Source: an uncultured Lachnospiraceae bacterium
GTDB lineage: Bacteria; Bacillota; Clostridia; Lachnospirales; Lachnospiraceae
DNA length: 64,000 nucleotides
Direction of reading: 5' to 3'
Assembly (NCBI GenBank): GCA_934432595.1
Contig: CAKRYR010000012.1
Coordinates: 3,454 to 67,453 of the forward strand
A program made the position numbers and the translations under genes. Shown in pieces: positions 18,216-26,692 of this stretch. Positions within the stretch are counted from its first letter, which is position 1. Each line of letters starts with the position of its first letter. The notes under the pieces are model-generated. The model worked only from the letters and a program-made list of their open reading frames with translations, was not told the DNA's origin and searched no databases.

Positions 18216-18240
18216 AGAAGATTTCTTAGATTTATCTTCT
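18216..18240 (-). terminator. Weak terminator after the bile-salt-hydrolase-like gene
   Basis: Short arms AGAAGAT / ATCTTCT followed on the minus strand by an A/T-rich tract including TTTTTTG. Marginal. Confidence 0.4.
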
Positions 18241-18268
18241 CTAAAAAATCTCCTTGCCTTTTATATTA

Positions 18269-19243
18269 TTAATTTTGGAAATTAATCTGCTCATCCTTTA
18301 TTAATGCATATCTTACTAATTCAAATCCATCTAGATTTTCTTTATGCATATCTACTGCCGTTATTTGATGATTATCATATGTTGTATAATAATATATACC
18401 TTTGTCCATATTACAACAACAAGTATATATGGTTATCTCAAATTTATCATCTCCAAGATCACAACATCCTCTTTGTTGATCAACTGAATTCAATATGTGG
18501 AAAAATTGACTTACACTCTCTTTCTCTCCTTCTCCTGAAAATGAATTCATTTTTGTAAATGCAACTCTTACAAATCTAGATTGAGAGGATAAGTCTCCTG
18601 GTAATCCCATTGCCCCCATACCTCTACTATAACCATCTAGGTTAATAGAAGGTGCAAAATTATTCTCCAAATTCTTAGGAGAAAGCTGCATGTAATTATT
18701 TAATTGAAACATCTGTTTATCGAAAGGTGGATTATTTGTCAAAACTCCAATAGGATTATCATATACCTTTATTCCTTCTTCTACAGACTCTACTGTAATT
18801 GCCTCATCTTTGTCTGCAATTATCCAATGCAATTGTGCAAGTGGCAACTTATCATTAAAGGGTCTATTTAATATATTTATATTATCAATTAGTTTTCTTG
18901 CTTCTTTAACAGTAGCACACTTACCTAATATCCATGGTATAAATTCAAATTGAGAAATATTATCTTTTTCCTCAACTTTATCTCTATACACTGCATTTCC
19001 AACAAAGTTTAGACCTGCCATTCCTAAGCCTTTTTCATTTATTGCTTCATAATATAATGGATAATTTTCCGTTACGTATGCCATTCCTATTAAAGCATAA
19101 TGACTATCTATATCTCCTTGCTCTATAAAATGAAATGGATAATTTCTAGGTGTTATTGTAACCTCATCTCCATATGAAAACTCATAATCCAAAGTTCTTC
19201 CAAAGTAGAAATCTTTCGTCTTATACGTTGCTGCTGTACACAT
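18269..19243 (-). CDS. bsh: Choloylglycine hydrolase family enzyme (bile salt hydrolase / penicillin V acylase)
   Basis: A 324-residue Ntn-hydrolase that cleaves linear amide bonds, typically the glycine or taurine amide of conjugated bile salts. After removal of Met1 the N-terminal nucleophile is Cys2. Expected active-site residues are present at Arg16, Asp19, Asn79, Asn171 and Arg226 (GRTLDY, GMAGLNF, LTNNPPF, SRFVRV). The loop GYSRGMGAMGLPGDLSS is typical of Gram-positive bile salt hydrolases. No signal peptide, so it is cytosolic. Bile salt versus penicillin V preference needs assay. It suggests a gut habitat. Confidence 0.9.
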   Translation of the reverse strand: MCTAATYKTKDFYFGRTLDYEFSYGDEVTITPRNYPFHFIEQGDIDSHYALIGMAYVTENYPLYYEAINEKGLGMAGLNFVGNAVYRDKVEEKDNISQFEFIPWILGKCATVKEARKLIDNINILNRPFNDKLPLAQLHWIIADKDEAITVESVEEGIKVYDNPIGVLTNNPPFDKQMFQLNNYMQLSPKNLENNFAPSINLDGYSRGMGAMGLPGDLSSQSRFVRVAFTKMNSFSGEGEKESVSQFFHILNSVDQQRGCCDLGDDKFEITIYTCCCNMDKGIYYYTTYDNHQITAVDMHKENLDGFELVRYALIKDEQINFQN

Positions 19244-19268
19244 AAAATGTACCTCCTATTTTAGAGTT

Positions 19269-20285
19269 CTAGAATTCAATAAATTTATCTTTAATTATAG
19301 ATTTTATTTTAGATTTTTCAATAGTAAATTCTGGACACCCCATATATCCTGGTGCTACTTCATATTTGTCAAAATGAATTACAAGTCTCCCTTTTTCATC
19401 AAAATAAAAGTTATGTTTACCATCAATATTTATAACATCACCTACTATTTCATCATCTCCAGTCCAATATTTTAAATCTTTATCTTTTTTCATTTGCTCT
19501 TTCATTTGTCTAATAATTTCTTTTTTTAATACCTCAGAATAAGTGTCGTCTTTAAATAAATCTTTTAAATAAATAATCTTTCCATCTCTATTATCAATAT
19601 GATAATATTTATAATAAGTGTTACTACTACCAGCAGCTTCATGTACACGAATCCTCAAGGTAAACCATTCTTTTGTATTAGTTACTACTTCATGGTCAAC
19701 GTATACTGCGCTATGTCCTTCATCTCCAATATCTTCAACGTCATCATAGAACTGTTTAACTAATATATCTGTGAGTTCCTTTACATCTTTATTTATATAA
19801 TCAACAGATTCTTGATTTTTATCTTCGCCTTCTACATTTGGAACTTTAATATCCATTTCATGATTTTTGTCCTCGTATTTAAAATCTCTTATCGTAACCA
19901 CTTTTATAATATCTCCGAGTACTGGTATATCTGCCATTGTCTTTGCATATGCAATACTTACATTTGGAAGTAAAAACACTAATACAAATACTATACAAGC
20001 TGCTGCAATTCCTATATATGTCATATAATGATGTTTTTCTTTTCTTGACTTATTCTTAGTATCATCATTATTTACACTATCTTCTCTTTCAGGTAATTCC
20101 AATAAAGTTTTATCAATTCTATCTGCTACATCTTTAGGAATTATCCTATTTTCTTTGATAGTCATATCTTTGATTACCTTATCAAATGTATAGTTTCTAT
20201 CTATATCATTATCTTTAATTATGTCACATTCTTTATCAATATATTTGACTAAGTCTTTATTATAATTATTCTCTTTATTGTCCAT
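19269..20285 (-). CDS. rsiV: RsiV-like anti-sigma factor (DUF3298)
   Basis: A 338-residue type II membrane protein. The cytosolic N-terminal part (1-85) would bind the sigma factor, one helix spans about 88-112, and the extracellular part carries a DUF3298/RsiV-type domain (about 165-335; KYYHIDNRDGKIIYLKDLF, NFYFDEKGRLVIHFDKYEVAPG). In Bacillus and Clostridioides RsiV binds lysozyme and is then proteolysed to free SigV. Its start lies inside the sigma gene (11-bp overlap), so the two are co-translated. Lysozyme as signal is inferred from the family. Confidence 0.85.
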   Translation of the reverse strand: MDNKENNYNKDLVKYIDKECDIIKDNDIDRNYTFDKVIKDMTIKENRIIPKDVADRIDKTLLELPEREDSVNNDDTKNKSRKEKHHYMTYIGIAAACIVFVLVFLLPNVSIAYAKTMADIPVLGDIIKVVTIRDFKYEDKNHEMDIKVPNVEGEDKNQESVDYINKDVKELTDILVKQFYDDVEDIGDEGHSAVYVDHEVVTNTKEWFTLRIRVHEAAGSSNTYYKYYHIDNRDGKIIYLKDLFKDDTYSEVLKKEIIRQMKEQMKKDKDLKYWTGDDEIVGDVINIDGKHNFYFDEKGRLVIHFDKYEVAPGYMGCPEFTIEKSKIKSIIKDKFIEF

Positions 20286-20769
20286 AAATATCCTCCTCCT
20301 TTAATATTGCCTTAAGTTGTTTTCTAGCTCGTGATAATTGTTTCCGTACAGTAAAAATATTTGAATTTGTTATTTTAGATATTTTTTCTGTAGAAAAATC
20401 CTCATAATAAAACAAAATTATTACTTCTCTATATGGATATTTTAGTTTATTTATAGCATCATGCAATGTTAATTTTGTCTCAACATCACTACTTTCTTCA
20501 ACTTCTAATATATTATTAACTTCTTCTATATTTACCACATCTTTGTTTTTTCTAATTAGTTCAATTGCTGTGTTATGAACTATTCTAAGAATCCACGATT
20601 TAAATGCATCTTCATTTTTCAACTTATCTAGCTTTTCATATGCCTTTAATATTGATTCATTTATCACATCTGATGCATCATCTTTATTTTTCACTATAGA
20701 ATAAGCTAAATAATACATTGATACCTCACATTGTTTTATTTTATTACAAAATTCCTCTTTATCTATCAC
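20275..20769 (-). CDS. sigV: ECF sigma factor (SigV-like)
   Basis: A 164-residue extracytoplasmic-function sigma factor. Region 2 (about 12-80; SMYYLAYSIVKNKDDASDVI, AFKSWILRIVHNTAI) recognises the -10 element, and region 4 (about 105-158; LKYPYREVIILFYYEDFSTEKI) the -35. Paired with the RsiV-like gene downstream. The genes just upstream, an SGNH hydrolase and an MBOAT acyltransferase, are the type of envelope-modifying functions SigV controls in other Firmicutes. The start at 20769 has an AGGAGGC site. Confidence 0.88.
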   Translation of the reverse strand: MIDKEEFCNKIKQCEVSMYYLAYSIVKNKDDASDVINESILKAYEKLDKLKNEDAFKSWILRIVHNTAIELIRKNKDVVNIEEVNNILEVEESSDVETKLTLHDAINKLKYPYREVIILFYYEDFSTEKISKITNSNIFTVRKQLSRARKQLKAILKEEDIYGQ

Positions 20770-20816
20770 TGTTCTGCCTCCTGGATATATGCAGTTTTAT
20801 TGTAACAGTTCAACCA

Positions 20817-20850
20817 GCACCAAGCATTTACTGCTTGGTGACGTGCATCC
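20817..20850. repeat. Dispersed hairpin repeat, copy 1
   Basis: A 34-base element with a perfect 9-bp stem (CACCAAGCA / TGCTTGGTG, loop TTTAC) followed by ACGTGCATCC. An exact reverse-complement copy lies at 61545-61578. Similarity continues about 18 bases on the loop-proximal flank (AACAGTTCAACCAG versus AATAGTTCAGACAG). Lies upstream of the sigV gene. Confidence 0.8.
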
Positions 20851-20865
20851 ACATAACGATTGTGT

Positions 20866-20913
20866 GTGATAAGCCACTCGCTCCCCAAAAGCGACTTTAA
20901 ATGGGCTTATCAC
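20866..20913 (-). terminator. Branched hairpin downstream of the SGNH gene
   Basis: Outer arms GTGATAAGCC / GGCTTATCAC enclose an inner TCGCT / AGCGA stem. It may end the SGNH transcript, but there is no T-tract, so a processing or regulatory structure is as likely. Confidence 0.4.
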
Positions 20914-20932
20914 AGTAACATTTGGCCATCAA

Positions 20933-21796
20933 CTAAATAGTTACTGTTTTATTCACTATCCATTTTCCCCATTTAGTATAATACTTAGCGTATGGATGAA
21001 CTTGGTCTGATGTCTTTTTCTTATCTAAATTACCAGCCTTATCATCAAATAAAACATTTGCATCTATATAAAATCTTTTTTTATTATCTGCAATTTTTTT
21101 AATCGCCTTATTAAATTTATTTATTCTCTTATTATTTATATGTTTATCTGAATTTGAACGTTTCTTTGTAACATGAAGATTGGCTTGAATAATAATCTTT
21201 GCCTTTGGTTGTTTCTTCATAATAAACTTAATCATTGATTTATATTTTCCAACTGTCTTATTAAAATCATACCCACCTTCATTTATTCCCATCATCACAT
21301 AGATTCTATCATACTTCTTCTTAGATAACAATTTTTCAAGTGAAACTCTTCCAACTTTAGGTACAGTTATTTTTTTCTTGTAAATATTATAAACACTCAT
21401 ACCCGAATCAGCAAAAAATTCTGCATTTTTTATTTTGCCATATTCCATTAACCCTACAGTTCTAGAATCTCCAATAAATAAATTTTTACCATTAAGAGCC
21501 TTACTCTTTGACTTCTTTGACATAGTTACCACATTTTCATCCATAATGTCCGATGAATTCATAGCTAATTTTGCTGGACTATTTGTCATTTCTACTTTCA
21601 CTTCTGATTCTTTAATAACATTATCTTCATTATCAACTGTTGGAGTATTTAGTACATTTACCTCTTCAACATTTTTATCAACTATCTTTTCATTTTTATC
21701 ATTCAACTGCGTCTTTATACCCCAAACGAATATCACTCCCAAAATAGAAACTACGCTTATAATTGAAATTATATTTAATATATTTTTCTTTCTCAT
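20933..21796 (-). CDS. Membrane-anchored SGNH/GDSL hydrolase
   Basis: A 287-residue protein with an N-terminal membrane anchor (8-26), a linker to about 100, and an SGNH hydrolase domain outside the cell. Catalytic blocks are all present: IGDSRT with Ser111, MGINE with Asn172, and DQVHP with Asp264 and His267. Probably an O-acetyl esterase or transferase acting on a surface glycan. An upstream in-frame ATG (21856) overlaps the MBOAT gene end; I choose the ATG at 21796 because AAAGGA lies just before it. It follows the MBOAT gene by 31 bases, as in PatA/PatB-like O-acetylation pairs. Confidence 0.85.
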   Translation of the reverse strand: MRKKNILNIISIISVVSILGVIFVWGIKTQLNDKNEKIVDKNVEEVNVLNTPTVDNEDNVIKESEVKVEMTNSPAKLAMNSSDIMDENVVTMSKKSKSKALNGKNLFIGDSRTVGLMEYGKIKNAEFFADSGMSVYNIYKKKITVPKVGRVSLEKLLSKKKYDRIYVMMGINEGGYDFNKTVGKYKSMIKFIMKKQPKAKIIIQANLHVTKKRSNSDKHINNKRINKFNKAIKKIADNKKRFYIDANVLFDDKAGNLDKKKTSDQVHPYAKYYTKWGKWIVNKTVTI

Positions 21797-21827
21797 ATTA
21801 TCAATCCTTTCTACTAACTTAATATTA

Positions 21828-23225
21828 TTAAAATATAAAATATAAAAATGGGTCATCTAAACCTCTATACATGCAGTAAACACTTGCAATTAAAATTACT
21901 GCTAATATAATCCATACAAGCCATTTTTTCTCTCTTATTTTATCTAATAATTTAAATGGCAATCTTGTACACAATAATAAGGCAACTATCAAAAATGGAC
22001 TATATATCTTTAAATATTTCAAATAATCATATCTAAATACTGACCATACCCCCTGTCCGAAAAATGGGAATAACCTAGTAAAAAATATTTTTAAATCAGT
22101 TATTTCATTAATAGCAAAAACCATCCAAGACAAAGGTATGCACAGTATCATATATAGATGTCCTAATATAGGAGATTTATTTAGATATTTACCAATAAAA
22201 ATTTTTTCTATTGTAATTAAGCAAAATAATACAAATCCCCAAAGTATATAATTATATCCGGCTCCATGCCATATTCCTGTAAGCATCCATACTATAAATA
22301 AATTACGTATAACTTTTATCTTACTTCCTTTATTTCCGCCCAAAGGAATATATACGTATTCTCTAAACCACCTTCCCAATGTCATGTGCCAACGACGCCA
22401 AAATTCTGTCATTGATAGACTTAAATATGGGAAATCAAAGTTCTTTGGCAAATTAAATCCAAGCATTTTTCCTAGTCCTATAGCCATTAATGAATATCCC
22501 CAAAAATCAAAATAAATCTGAAATGAAAAAGCTATTATTGCCATCCAAGCAAGTGGTGTAGATATACTTTCAAATCCTATAGCTTGTGTATTGCTCCATA
22601 GTTTTCCTAAAGGATTAGCTAATAATACTTTAAGTCCCAAGCCAAATATAAAATAGCCTATTCCTTCTAAAACTACTTTTAATCTTATATTTCTGTTGTG
22701 TAAATCATCTTTTACTTCACTATATGTTACAATTGGTCCAGCAATTAACTGCTCAAACATTGCAATATATACACCGAATTTTAAAATGCTCTTCTCTGGC
22801 TTAACTGTTCCTCTATACACATCAACAATGTATGATATTCCCTGAAATGTATAAAAAGATATACCAATCGGGAGGACGATATCCCAGATAGCTCTAAAAT
22901 TAGTAAAATGATTCTCTAATTCTGACACAACAAATTCATAGTATTTAAATAGTGCAAAACATGCTATATGGACTATTATTGCCAATGTCAAATATAACTT
23001 CTTCCATTTTGGCTTCTTATCCATTAATAATCCTACTGCATAATCCATTAATATACTTAATACGAATATTATAAAATGTTCTGGATGCCCTACTGTACCA
23101 ATAAAGTAAAATGTCAAACTGCCTAGGAGCAGCACAATATCTTTTATTTTCTTTGGCATAAAATAGTAGCATATGAAAAATATGGGTAGGAAAATAAATA
23201 TAAAGTTAATACTGCTAAATACCAT
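21828..23225 (-). CDS. MBOAT-family membrane O-acyltransferase (AlgI/PatA/DltB-like)
   Basis: A 465-residue polytopic membrane protein that moves acyl groups across the membrane to an extracytoplasmic acceptor. Family landmarks are LPIGISFYTFQGISYIVDVY, MTEFWRRWHMTLGRWF (His280) and the active-site histidine His320 in MLTGIWHGAGYNYI. It pairs with the SGNH hydrolase downstream, a pattern seen for peptidoglycan or polysaccharide O-acetylation systems. No dlt genes are nearby, so D-alanylation is unlikely. The sigV-rsiV pair next door suggests the system may be lysozyme-induced (inference). Confidence 0.9.
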   Translation of the reverse strand: MVFSSINFIFIFLPIFFICYYFMPKKIKDIVLLLGSLTFYFIGTVGHPEHFIIFVLSILMDYAVGLLMDKKPKWKKLYLTLAIIVHIACFALFKYYEFVVSELENHFTNFRAIWDIVLPIGISFYTFQGISYIVDVYRGTVKPEKSILKFGVYIAMFEQLIAGPIVTYSEVKDDLHNRNIRLKVVLEGIGYFIFGLGLKVLLANPLGKLWSNTQAIGFESISTPLAWMAIIAFSFQIYFDFWGYSLMAIGLGKMLGFNLPKNFDFPYLSLSMTEFWRRWHMTLGRWFREYVYIPLGGNKGSKIKVIRNLFIVWMLTGIWHGAGYNYILWGFVLFCLITIEKIFIGKYLNKSPILGHLYMILCIPLSWMVFAINEITDLKIFFTRLFPFFGQGVWSVFRYDYLKYLKIYSPFLIVALLLCTRLPFKLLDKIREKKWLVWIILAVILIASVYCMYRGLDDPFLYFIF

Positions 23226-23249
23226 AAAATAAACCTCCTAAAACATCTA

Positions 23250-23928
23250 ATAGTGTCAAGTTTACTACCTATTTTTTCTTAAAAACCCTTTTATTTTCGG
23301 GAGTTTGCAAAAAAGTGAGCAATACCTCCCATTTTGTAGTATAATGTTAACGACCAAACAAAACTTTATACACAAAGTAGTTATTGTCCTTGAACATTAT
23401 ACTTTATTTATTACAATTAATTCAATACCTTTACCAACAAAATTGTTGGTTAGTAAATTTTATTTGCAGGTATATCCCTCTTAAACAGTGAGCTTTTGAT
23501 GATTCTCATTCCCCAAAATATCAAAAATTTAAAATTGATGAACTTTCTCGTATTTCTAATCTTCAACATGATTGGAATTGGACTGACCTTATAAAATATT
23601 ACAAAGAACGTTATAACAAAACCATTAAGCCTATTAATCGTCGTTCTGAATGTAATATTCCAGAAGATTATCATTGCCCTAAATGCCCTTATTATCTAAA
23701 TAATCTTAAAAAAGTTGATAAGGAACATCTTGAAGAAGACTATGGTAAGAATAAATATAAACTCCATTATATCTACCGTGAATTTACAGTAGATTTCTTT
23801 CGCAGAGCATTTATTTTGTGTACCGTCAAGGGTGGCGTCACTTACACCAAACTCAAATATCTTCAATTTTCAAGGTTCAATTGAGCTGATTTTTTCGGCT
23901 AAAGTTTTCATAAACTACTTTACACTAT
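23250..23928 (+). mobile_element. Decayed insertion sequence
   Basis: Imperfect terminal inverted repeats (ATAGTGTCAAGT at the left, ACTTTACACTAT at the right) flank a transposase remnant. The element is about 680 bp, too short for an intact copy. Upstream of the remnant there is also a small stem ACCAACA / TTGTTGGT. Confidence 0.55.
23492..23884 (+). pseudogene. Transposase remnant
   Basis: An open stretch of 130 codons without a usable start reads KYYKERYNKTIKPINRRSEC, then IPEDYHCPKCPYYLNN, then KLHYIYREFTVDFF, ending at TGA. The ERYNKT..RR and CPKC blocks resemble the N-terminal part of DDE-type transposases common in Lachnospiraceae. The join after CPKC looks like an internal deletion. 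Non-functional. Confidence 0.65.
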
Positions 23929-24095
23929 CAACATCACACTATATATAGACGTTTTAAGAGGTCAAAACGTGACACATTAATTTATATATTTTTTGGAATA
24001 TTTATATCTTTCAGACAAACCCACTTTTCAAACAGCCAATAGTTTAACTAACTATTTTAGCAAATTCATCTAGGCAAATTTTTTAATTCTTTTTT

Positions 24096-24185
24096 TTAAT
24101 CACTTCGTATACTCAAGTGCCATAAATATTCTCCTTTCTTAATCCTTAGTATTCTCATAAACTCACCAAACTTCGAATATCCCAT
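24096..24185 (-). pseudogene. Fragment of an XRE-type regulator
   Basis: A 29-codon frame with a strong AGGAGG site encodes MGYSKFGEFMRILRIKKGEY, the typical first residues of helix-turn-helix regulators, and stops before the DNA-binding helices would be complete. It is probably a truncated gene; translation as a micro-protein is possible. Confidence 0.45.
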
Positions 24186-24305
24186 TACTATCGTTCCTCC
24201 TAAAAAATAAATTACAATTGTTTCTATTTACAATACATCCTATTTTTCAACCAAAATCAAGTGTATTTATTAACCTTTTTTTGGTTAATATAAATTTTAA
24301 AAAAT

Positions 24306-24335
24306 GTCCAGTCTAAATTTTCATTTAAACTAGAC
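24306..24335 (-). terminator. Terminator after C-terminal deacetylase copy 4
   Basis: Arms GTCTAGTTTAAAT / ATTTAGACTGGAC (two mismatches) followed by ATTTTTT on the minus strand. The strength suggests this copy carries the native 3' end of the deacetylase gene. Confidence 0.7.
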
Positions 24336-24348
24336 AAAAATCGTATTA

Positions 24349-24594
24349 TTATTCCCAAACTACAAACTGTCTTCCCTCATGGTCCATCTGATAATTCTTC
24401 TTATATATCAACTTAGATATTGGTACTATCTCATAACCTTTTTCCTTTAAGCCTTTTATCATATCATCAAGAGCCTGGGCAATATACTTAGCTCCATTAT
24501 GACACAGTATTATTGAACCATTTCCAAGATGTTTATGGTTTATTACTGTGTTAATAATGCTCTGTACGCCATAGTTCTTCCAATCGAGAGAATC
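24349..24594 (-). pseudogene. C-terminal half of a PdaB-like polysaccharide deacetylase, copy 4 (possibly the native 3' end)
   Basis: This frame starts at the recombination point and encodes DSLDWKNYGVQSIIN, then the conserved GNGSIILCHNGAK (motif with the active-site histidine), IKGLKEKGYEIVPISKLIYK and ends DHEGRQFVVWE. It supplies motifs 4 and 5 missing from the N-terminal half at 34.3 kb. It has no ribosome site or start codon of its own. It reads in frame with the N-terminal half if the two GAT codons are joined. It is the outermost of four copies and is followed by a strong terminator. Confidence 0.85.
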
Positions 24595-24615
24595 ATCATT
24601 AGACACAAAAGTAAA
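24594..24615. other. attR-like site 4
   Basis: Minus strand: arm TTTACTTTTGTG, nine bases, then GA at 24594-24593 and the deacetylase coding sequence. Spacing from arm to GA is identical in all four right-end sites. Confidence 0.7.
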
Positions 24616-24633
24616 GTTTTTTATTATATTAAA

Positions 24634-24654
24634 AGAGCATCTAGTCGATGCTCT
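24634..24654 (-). terminator. Module terminator next to attR site 4
   Basis: Perfect 8-bp stem AGAGCATC / GATGCTCT with loop TAGTC, then a T/A-rich tail. It ends the cargo transcript just before the recombination arm. Confidence 0.75.
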
Positions 24655-24660
24655 AAACTA

Positions 24661-24840
24661 TTAATTGCTTATAAACATTTTTCTCTCGCTATCTGAAAGT
24701 TCTATAACTTTTTTACCTTGCTTCCTAGCATAACTCATAATTCCTCTTAAATCTAATTTTTCTTGAGAACACTGGCTTAGCACAATAAGTTCATTCATAT
24801 TCTCTAAACTTTCTTTATATTTCTTCATCTGTCCATACAT
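24661..24840 (-). CDS. Small hypothetical cargo protein, copy 1
   Basis: About 59 residues from the ATG at 24840, which has GGAGG nine bases upstream; earlier in-frame ATGs (24846, 24879) have poor spacing. The sequence LENMNELIVLSQCSQEKL then YARKQGKKVIEL suggests a small alpha/beta fold. Family not recognised. It overlaps the end of the broken acetyltransferase and is closed by the module terminator. An identical copy lies at 27785-27964. Confidence 0.55.
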   Translation of the reverse strand: MYGQMKKYKESLENMNELIVLSQCSQEKLDLRGIMSYARKQGKKVIELSDSERKMFISN

Positions 24841-25360
24841 AATCATACACCTCCATAATTTGTTTTGCATTTTCTTCATCTATTGCGAATTGATATGGAT
24901 GTAATATACCTATCTCTTCAGCATTTAGTTTATCAACATAATGCTTCATTAAGTTCTCATTTGCTGCAAATCCATACATAAATCCATCATATCCATATTC
25001 AAGTGATTTTTTTGCTGCAATTGCAAATAAATGACCACCTACTCCTAAATATCTTACATCCTCTGAAATTATTTTATTATTTTGTGGTGCCGTGCACATC
25101 CAACTAATATAAACTGCTTTCATATCTTTATTTGGTGTAAGAGCTATTAATCCTTAAATATCAACTGTCCCCTCTATAACTAATGCATAAATTTCATTCT
25201 CATCAGCTAATTTTTCCAAATTTGTATATCACCCATTTTTCTTATTATATTTCTTTAAAAAAGACTTTCTCTTAATACAAATTACTTCTGTTTGAACAAG
25301 CTCTCCAGTGTTAACATCTTTCAAACAAGGCGCAAACTCATCTATAATCACATTTATCAT
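24815..25360 (-). pseudogene. GNAT-type acetyltransferase with two in-frame stops, copy 1
   Basis: The intact protein would start at the ATG at 25360 (AAAGGA upstream): MINVIIDEFAPCLKDVNTGE onward. A TGA follows YNKKNG and a TAA follows VIEGTVDI, both in the same frame, after which the GNAT core continues without further damage (YLGVGGHLFAIAAKKSLEYG, the acetyl-CoA loop region). Without the two nonsense codons the product would be about 181 residues. The same two stops are in the second copy, so inactivation came before duplication. A remnant of 102 codons from 25123 could still be translated. Confidence 0.75.
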
Positions 25361-25518
25361 ACTAGCACATCCTTTTCTTAATTATAACATTTTTCAAGTA
25401 TACATACCATGTTAAAAACAATATCTAATACCTTAATATAAATATATTATATACTACGATTTTTTATAAATCATTCATTATCTATTTATCAACTTTTAGT
25501 CTTATAATTTGAAATTGT

Positions 25519-26226
25519 CTATTTTGTTAGTAAAAATATTCTATTATACTGCTTATATTCTGCATAATGCATATCATACTGCTTAAATACACTAAAATAT
25601 TGTTCAAAAAAATCGTGCCATTGTTCTGTTGTATTATTCCACAATATTAAGCCATCATCCAACACATTATTGCCAATAACTTTTATATTATTTTCTTTAA
25701 TATCTGTCTCTGTAATATATGGATTTAGTTTTACAAAGATTTTTCCGTTTTCTACCAATATTCTTTTAACTTCTATAAGCAATTTTTCTGCATCTTCTGG
25801 GTATAAATTATCAACTATATTTGATAATATTACAGCTTCAACTGACCCAGTATTAATATGCTTTAACTCATCAATTTCCCCACAAATAAACTGAAATTCT
25901 CCATTTTTCATATGCAAACTTCGTCTTTTAGCATCTAATATTGCCTTTTCTGACAAATCAATTCCAATATGTTTTTTAGTTCCATAACTAGTACACCAAA
26001 ATAAAACTGTTCCATTACCACATCCAAAATCTAGAATCGTATTAACATTCTTACTTAACCATCTCAATCCTTGATCAAATTCAGACTTTCCACTCCCACT
26101 ACTTGTTGGCACTACATCATCTTTCTTTTCAAAAACATCATTCCAAAATATAGCCACATCATCATATTTAGATATTACCTTTTTCTCCTTAATGTAATTC
26201 AATACCAATTTATCTACATTATACAT
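25519..26226 (-). CDS. SAM-dependent methyltransferase, cargo copy 1
   Basis: A 235-residue class I methyltransferase. Motif I is ILDFGCGNGTVLFW (64-77), followed by HIGIDLSEKAI (acidic loop) and AVILSNIVDNL (motif IV region). The substrate cannot be named; the small-molecule Methyltransf_25-like form is likely. It is first gene of the duplicated module, upstream of the broken acetyltransferase. Copy 2 at 28643-29350 encodes the same protein. Confidence 0.85.
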   Translation of the reverse strand: MYNVDKLVLNYIKEKKVISKYDDVAIFWNDVFEKKDDVVPTSSGSGKSEFDQGLRWLSKNVNTILDFGCGNGTVLFWCTSYGTKKHIGIDLSEKAILDAKRRSLHMKNGEFQFICGEIDELKHINTGSVEAVILSNIVDNLYPEDAEKLLIEVKRILVENGKIFVKLNPYITETDIKENNIKVIGNNVLDDGLILWNNTTEQWHDFFEQYFSVFKQYDMHYAEYKQYNRIFLLTK

Positions 26227-26271
26227 CTTTCATATACCTATGTCATTAACATTTATTCTATATCTTTAAAT

Positions 26272-26296
26272 AAAGCCACGCCTACTGCGTGACTTT
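26272..26296 (-). terminator. Terminator after C-terminal deacetylase copy 3
   Basis: Stem AAAG-t-CACGC / GCGTG-g-CTTT overlaps the stop codon of the copy and is followed by ATTTAAAG. The same structure occurs at 29396-29420. Confidence 0.6.
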
Positions 26297-26545
26297 CCCT
26301 TCCTCTCCTACCACAAACTGTCTTCCCTCATGGTCCATCTGATAATTCTTCTTATATATCAACTTAGATATTGGTACTATCTCATACCCTTTTCCTTTTA
26401 ATCCTTTTATCATATCATCAAGTGCCTGGGCGGTATACTTAGCTCCATTATGACACAGTATTATTGAACCATTTCCTAGATGTTTATGGTTTACTACTGT
26501 ATTAATTATGTTTTCCCTTCCATAGTTTTTCCAATCTAGAGGATC
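26282..26545 (-). pseudogene. C-terminal half of the polysaccharide deacetylase, copy 3
   Basis: Starts at the same point as the other copies but with small differences: DPLDWKNYGRENIINTVVNH. The histidine motif IILCHNGAK is intact. It ends QFVVGEEGKVTQ, longer than copy 4. In frame with the N-terminal half at the GAT codon. No start codon or ribosome site. Confidence 0.82.
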
Positions 26546-26566
26546 ATCATTAGACACAAAAGTAAA
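26545..26566. other. attR-like site 3
   Basis: Arm TTTACTTTTGTG, nine-base spacer, GA core on the minus strand, same geometry as the other three right sites. Confidence 0.7.
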
Positions 26567-26577
26567 GGGAAAAAAAG

Positions 26578-26619
26578 AGGCATATATGATTCTATTTTTC
26601 TACAAAATCATATATGCCT
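26578..26619 (-). terminator. Module terminator next to attR site 3
   Basis: Perfect 14-bp arms AGGCATATATGATT / AATCATATATGCCT, then a T-rich tract on the minus strand directly before the attR arm. Confidence 0.75.
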
Positions 26620-26692
26620 AATAATCTTATATTTTAAAAAATAACATTATAGCAACCACAAACTACATTGTGTACATTTGTTTAACATATCC

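Larger units (their letters stand above)
24483..26536. repeat. Direct duplication, copy 1 (about 2.05 kb)
   Basis: Appears identical to 27607-29660 (offset 3124). The repeat starts inside one C-terminal deacetylase copy and ends inside the next, so it spans one whole cargo module. The encoded proteins are identical in both copies. Confidence 0.9.

Noticed and set aside
23450..23674. Minus-strand 74-codon open frame
   Set aside because: It is the antisense shadow of the transposase remnant, which reads sensibly on the plus strand.
24349..24606. C-terminal deacetylase frames as complete small genes with GTG starts
   Set aside because: The GTG lies in the recombination arm, there is no ribosome site, and the protein begins mid-domain; they are 3' exons or fragments.
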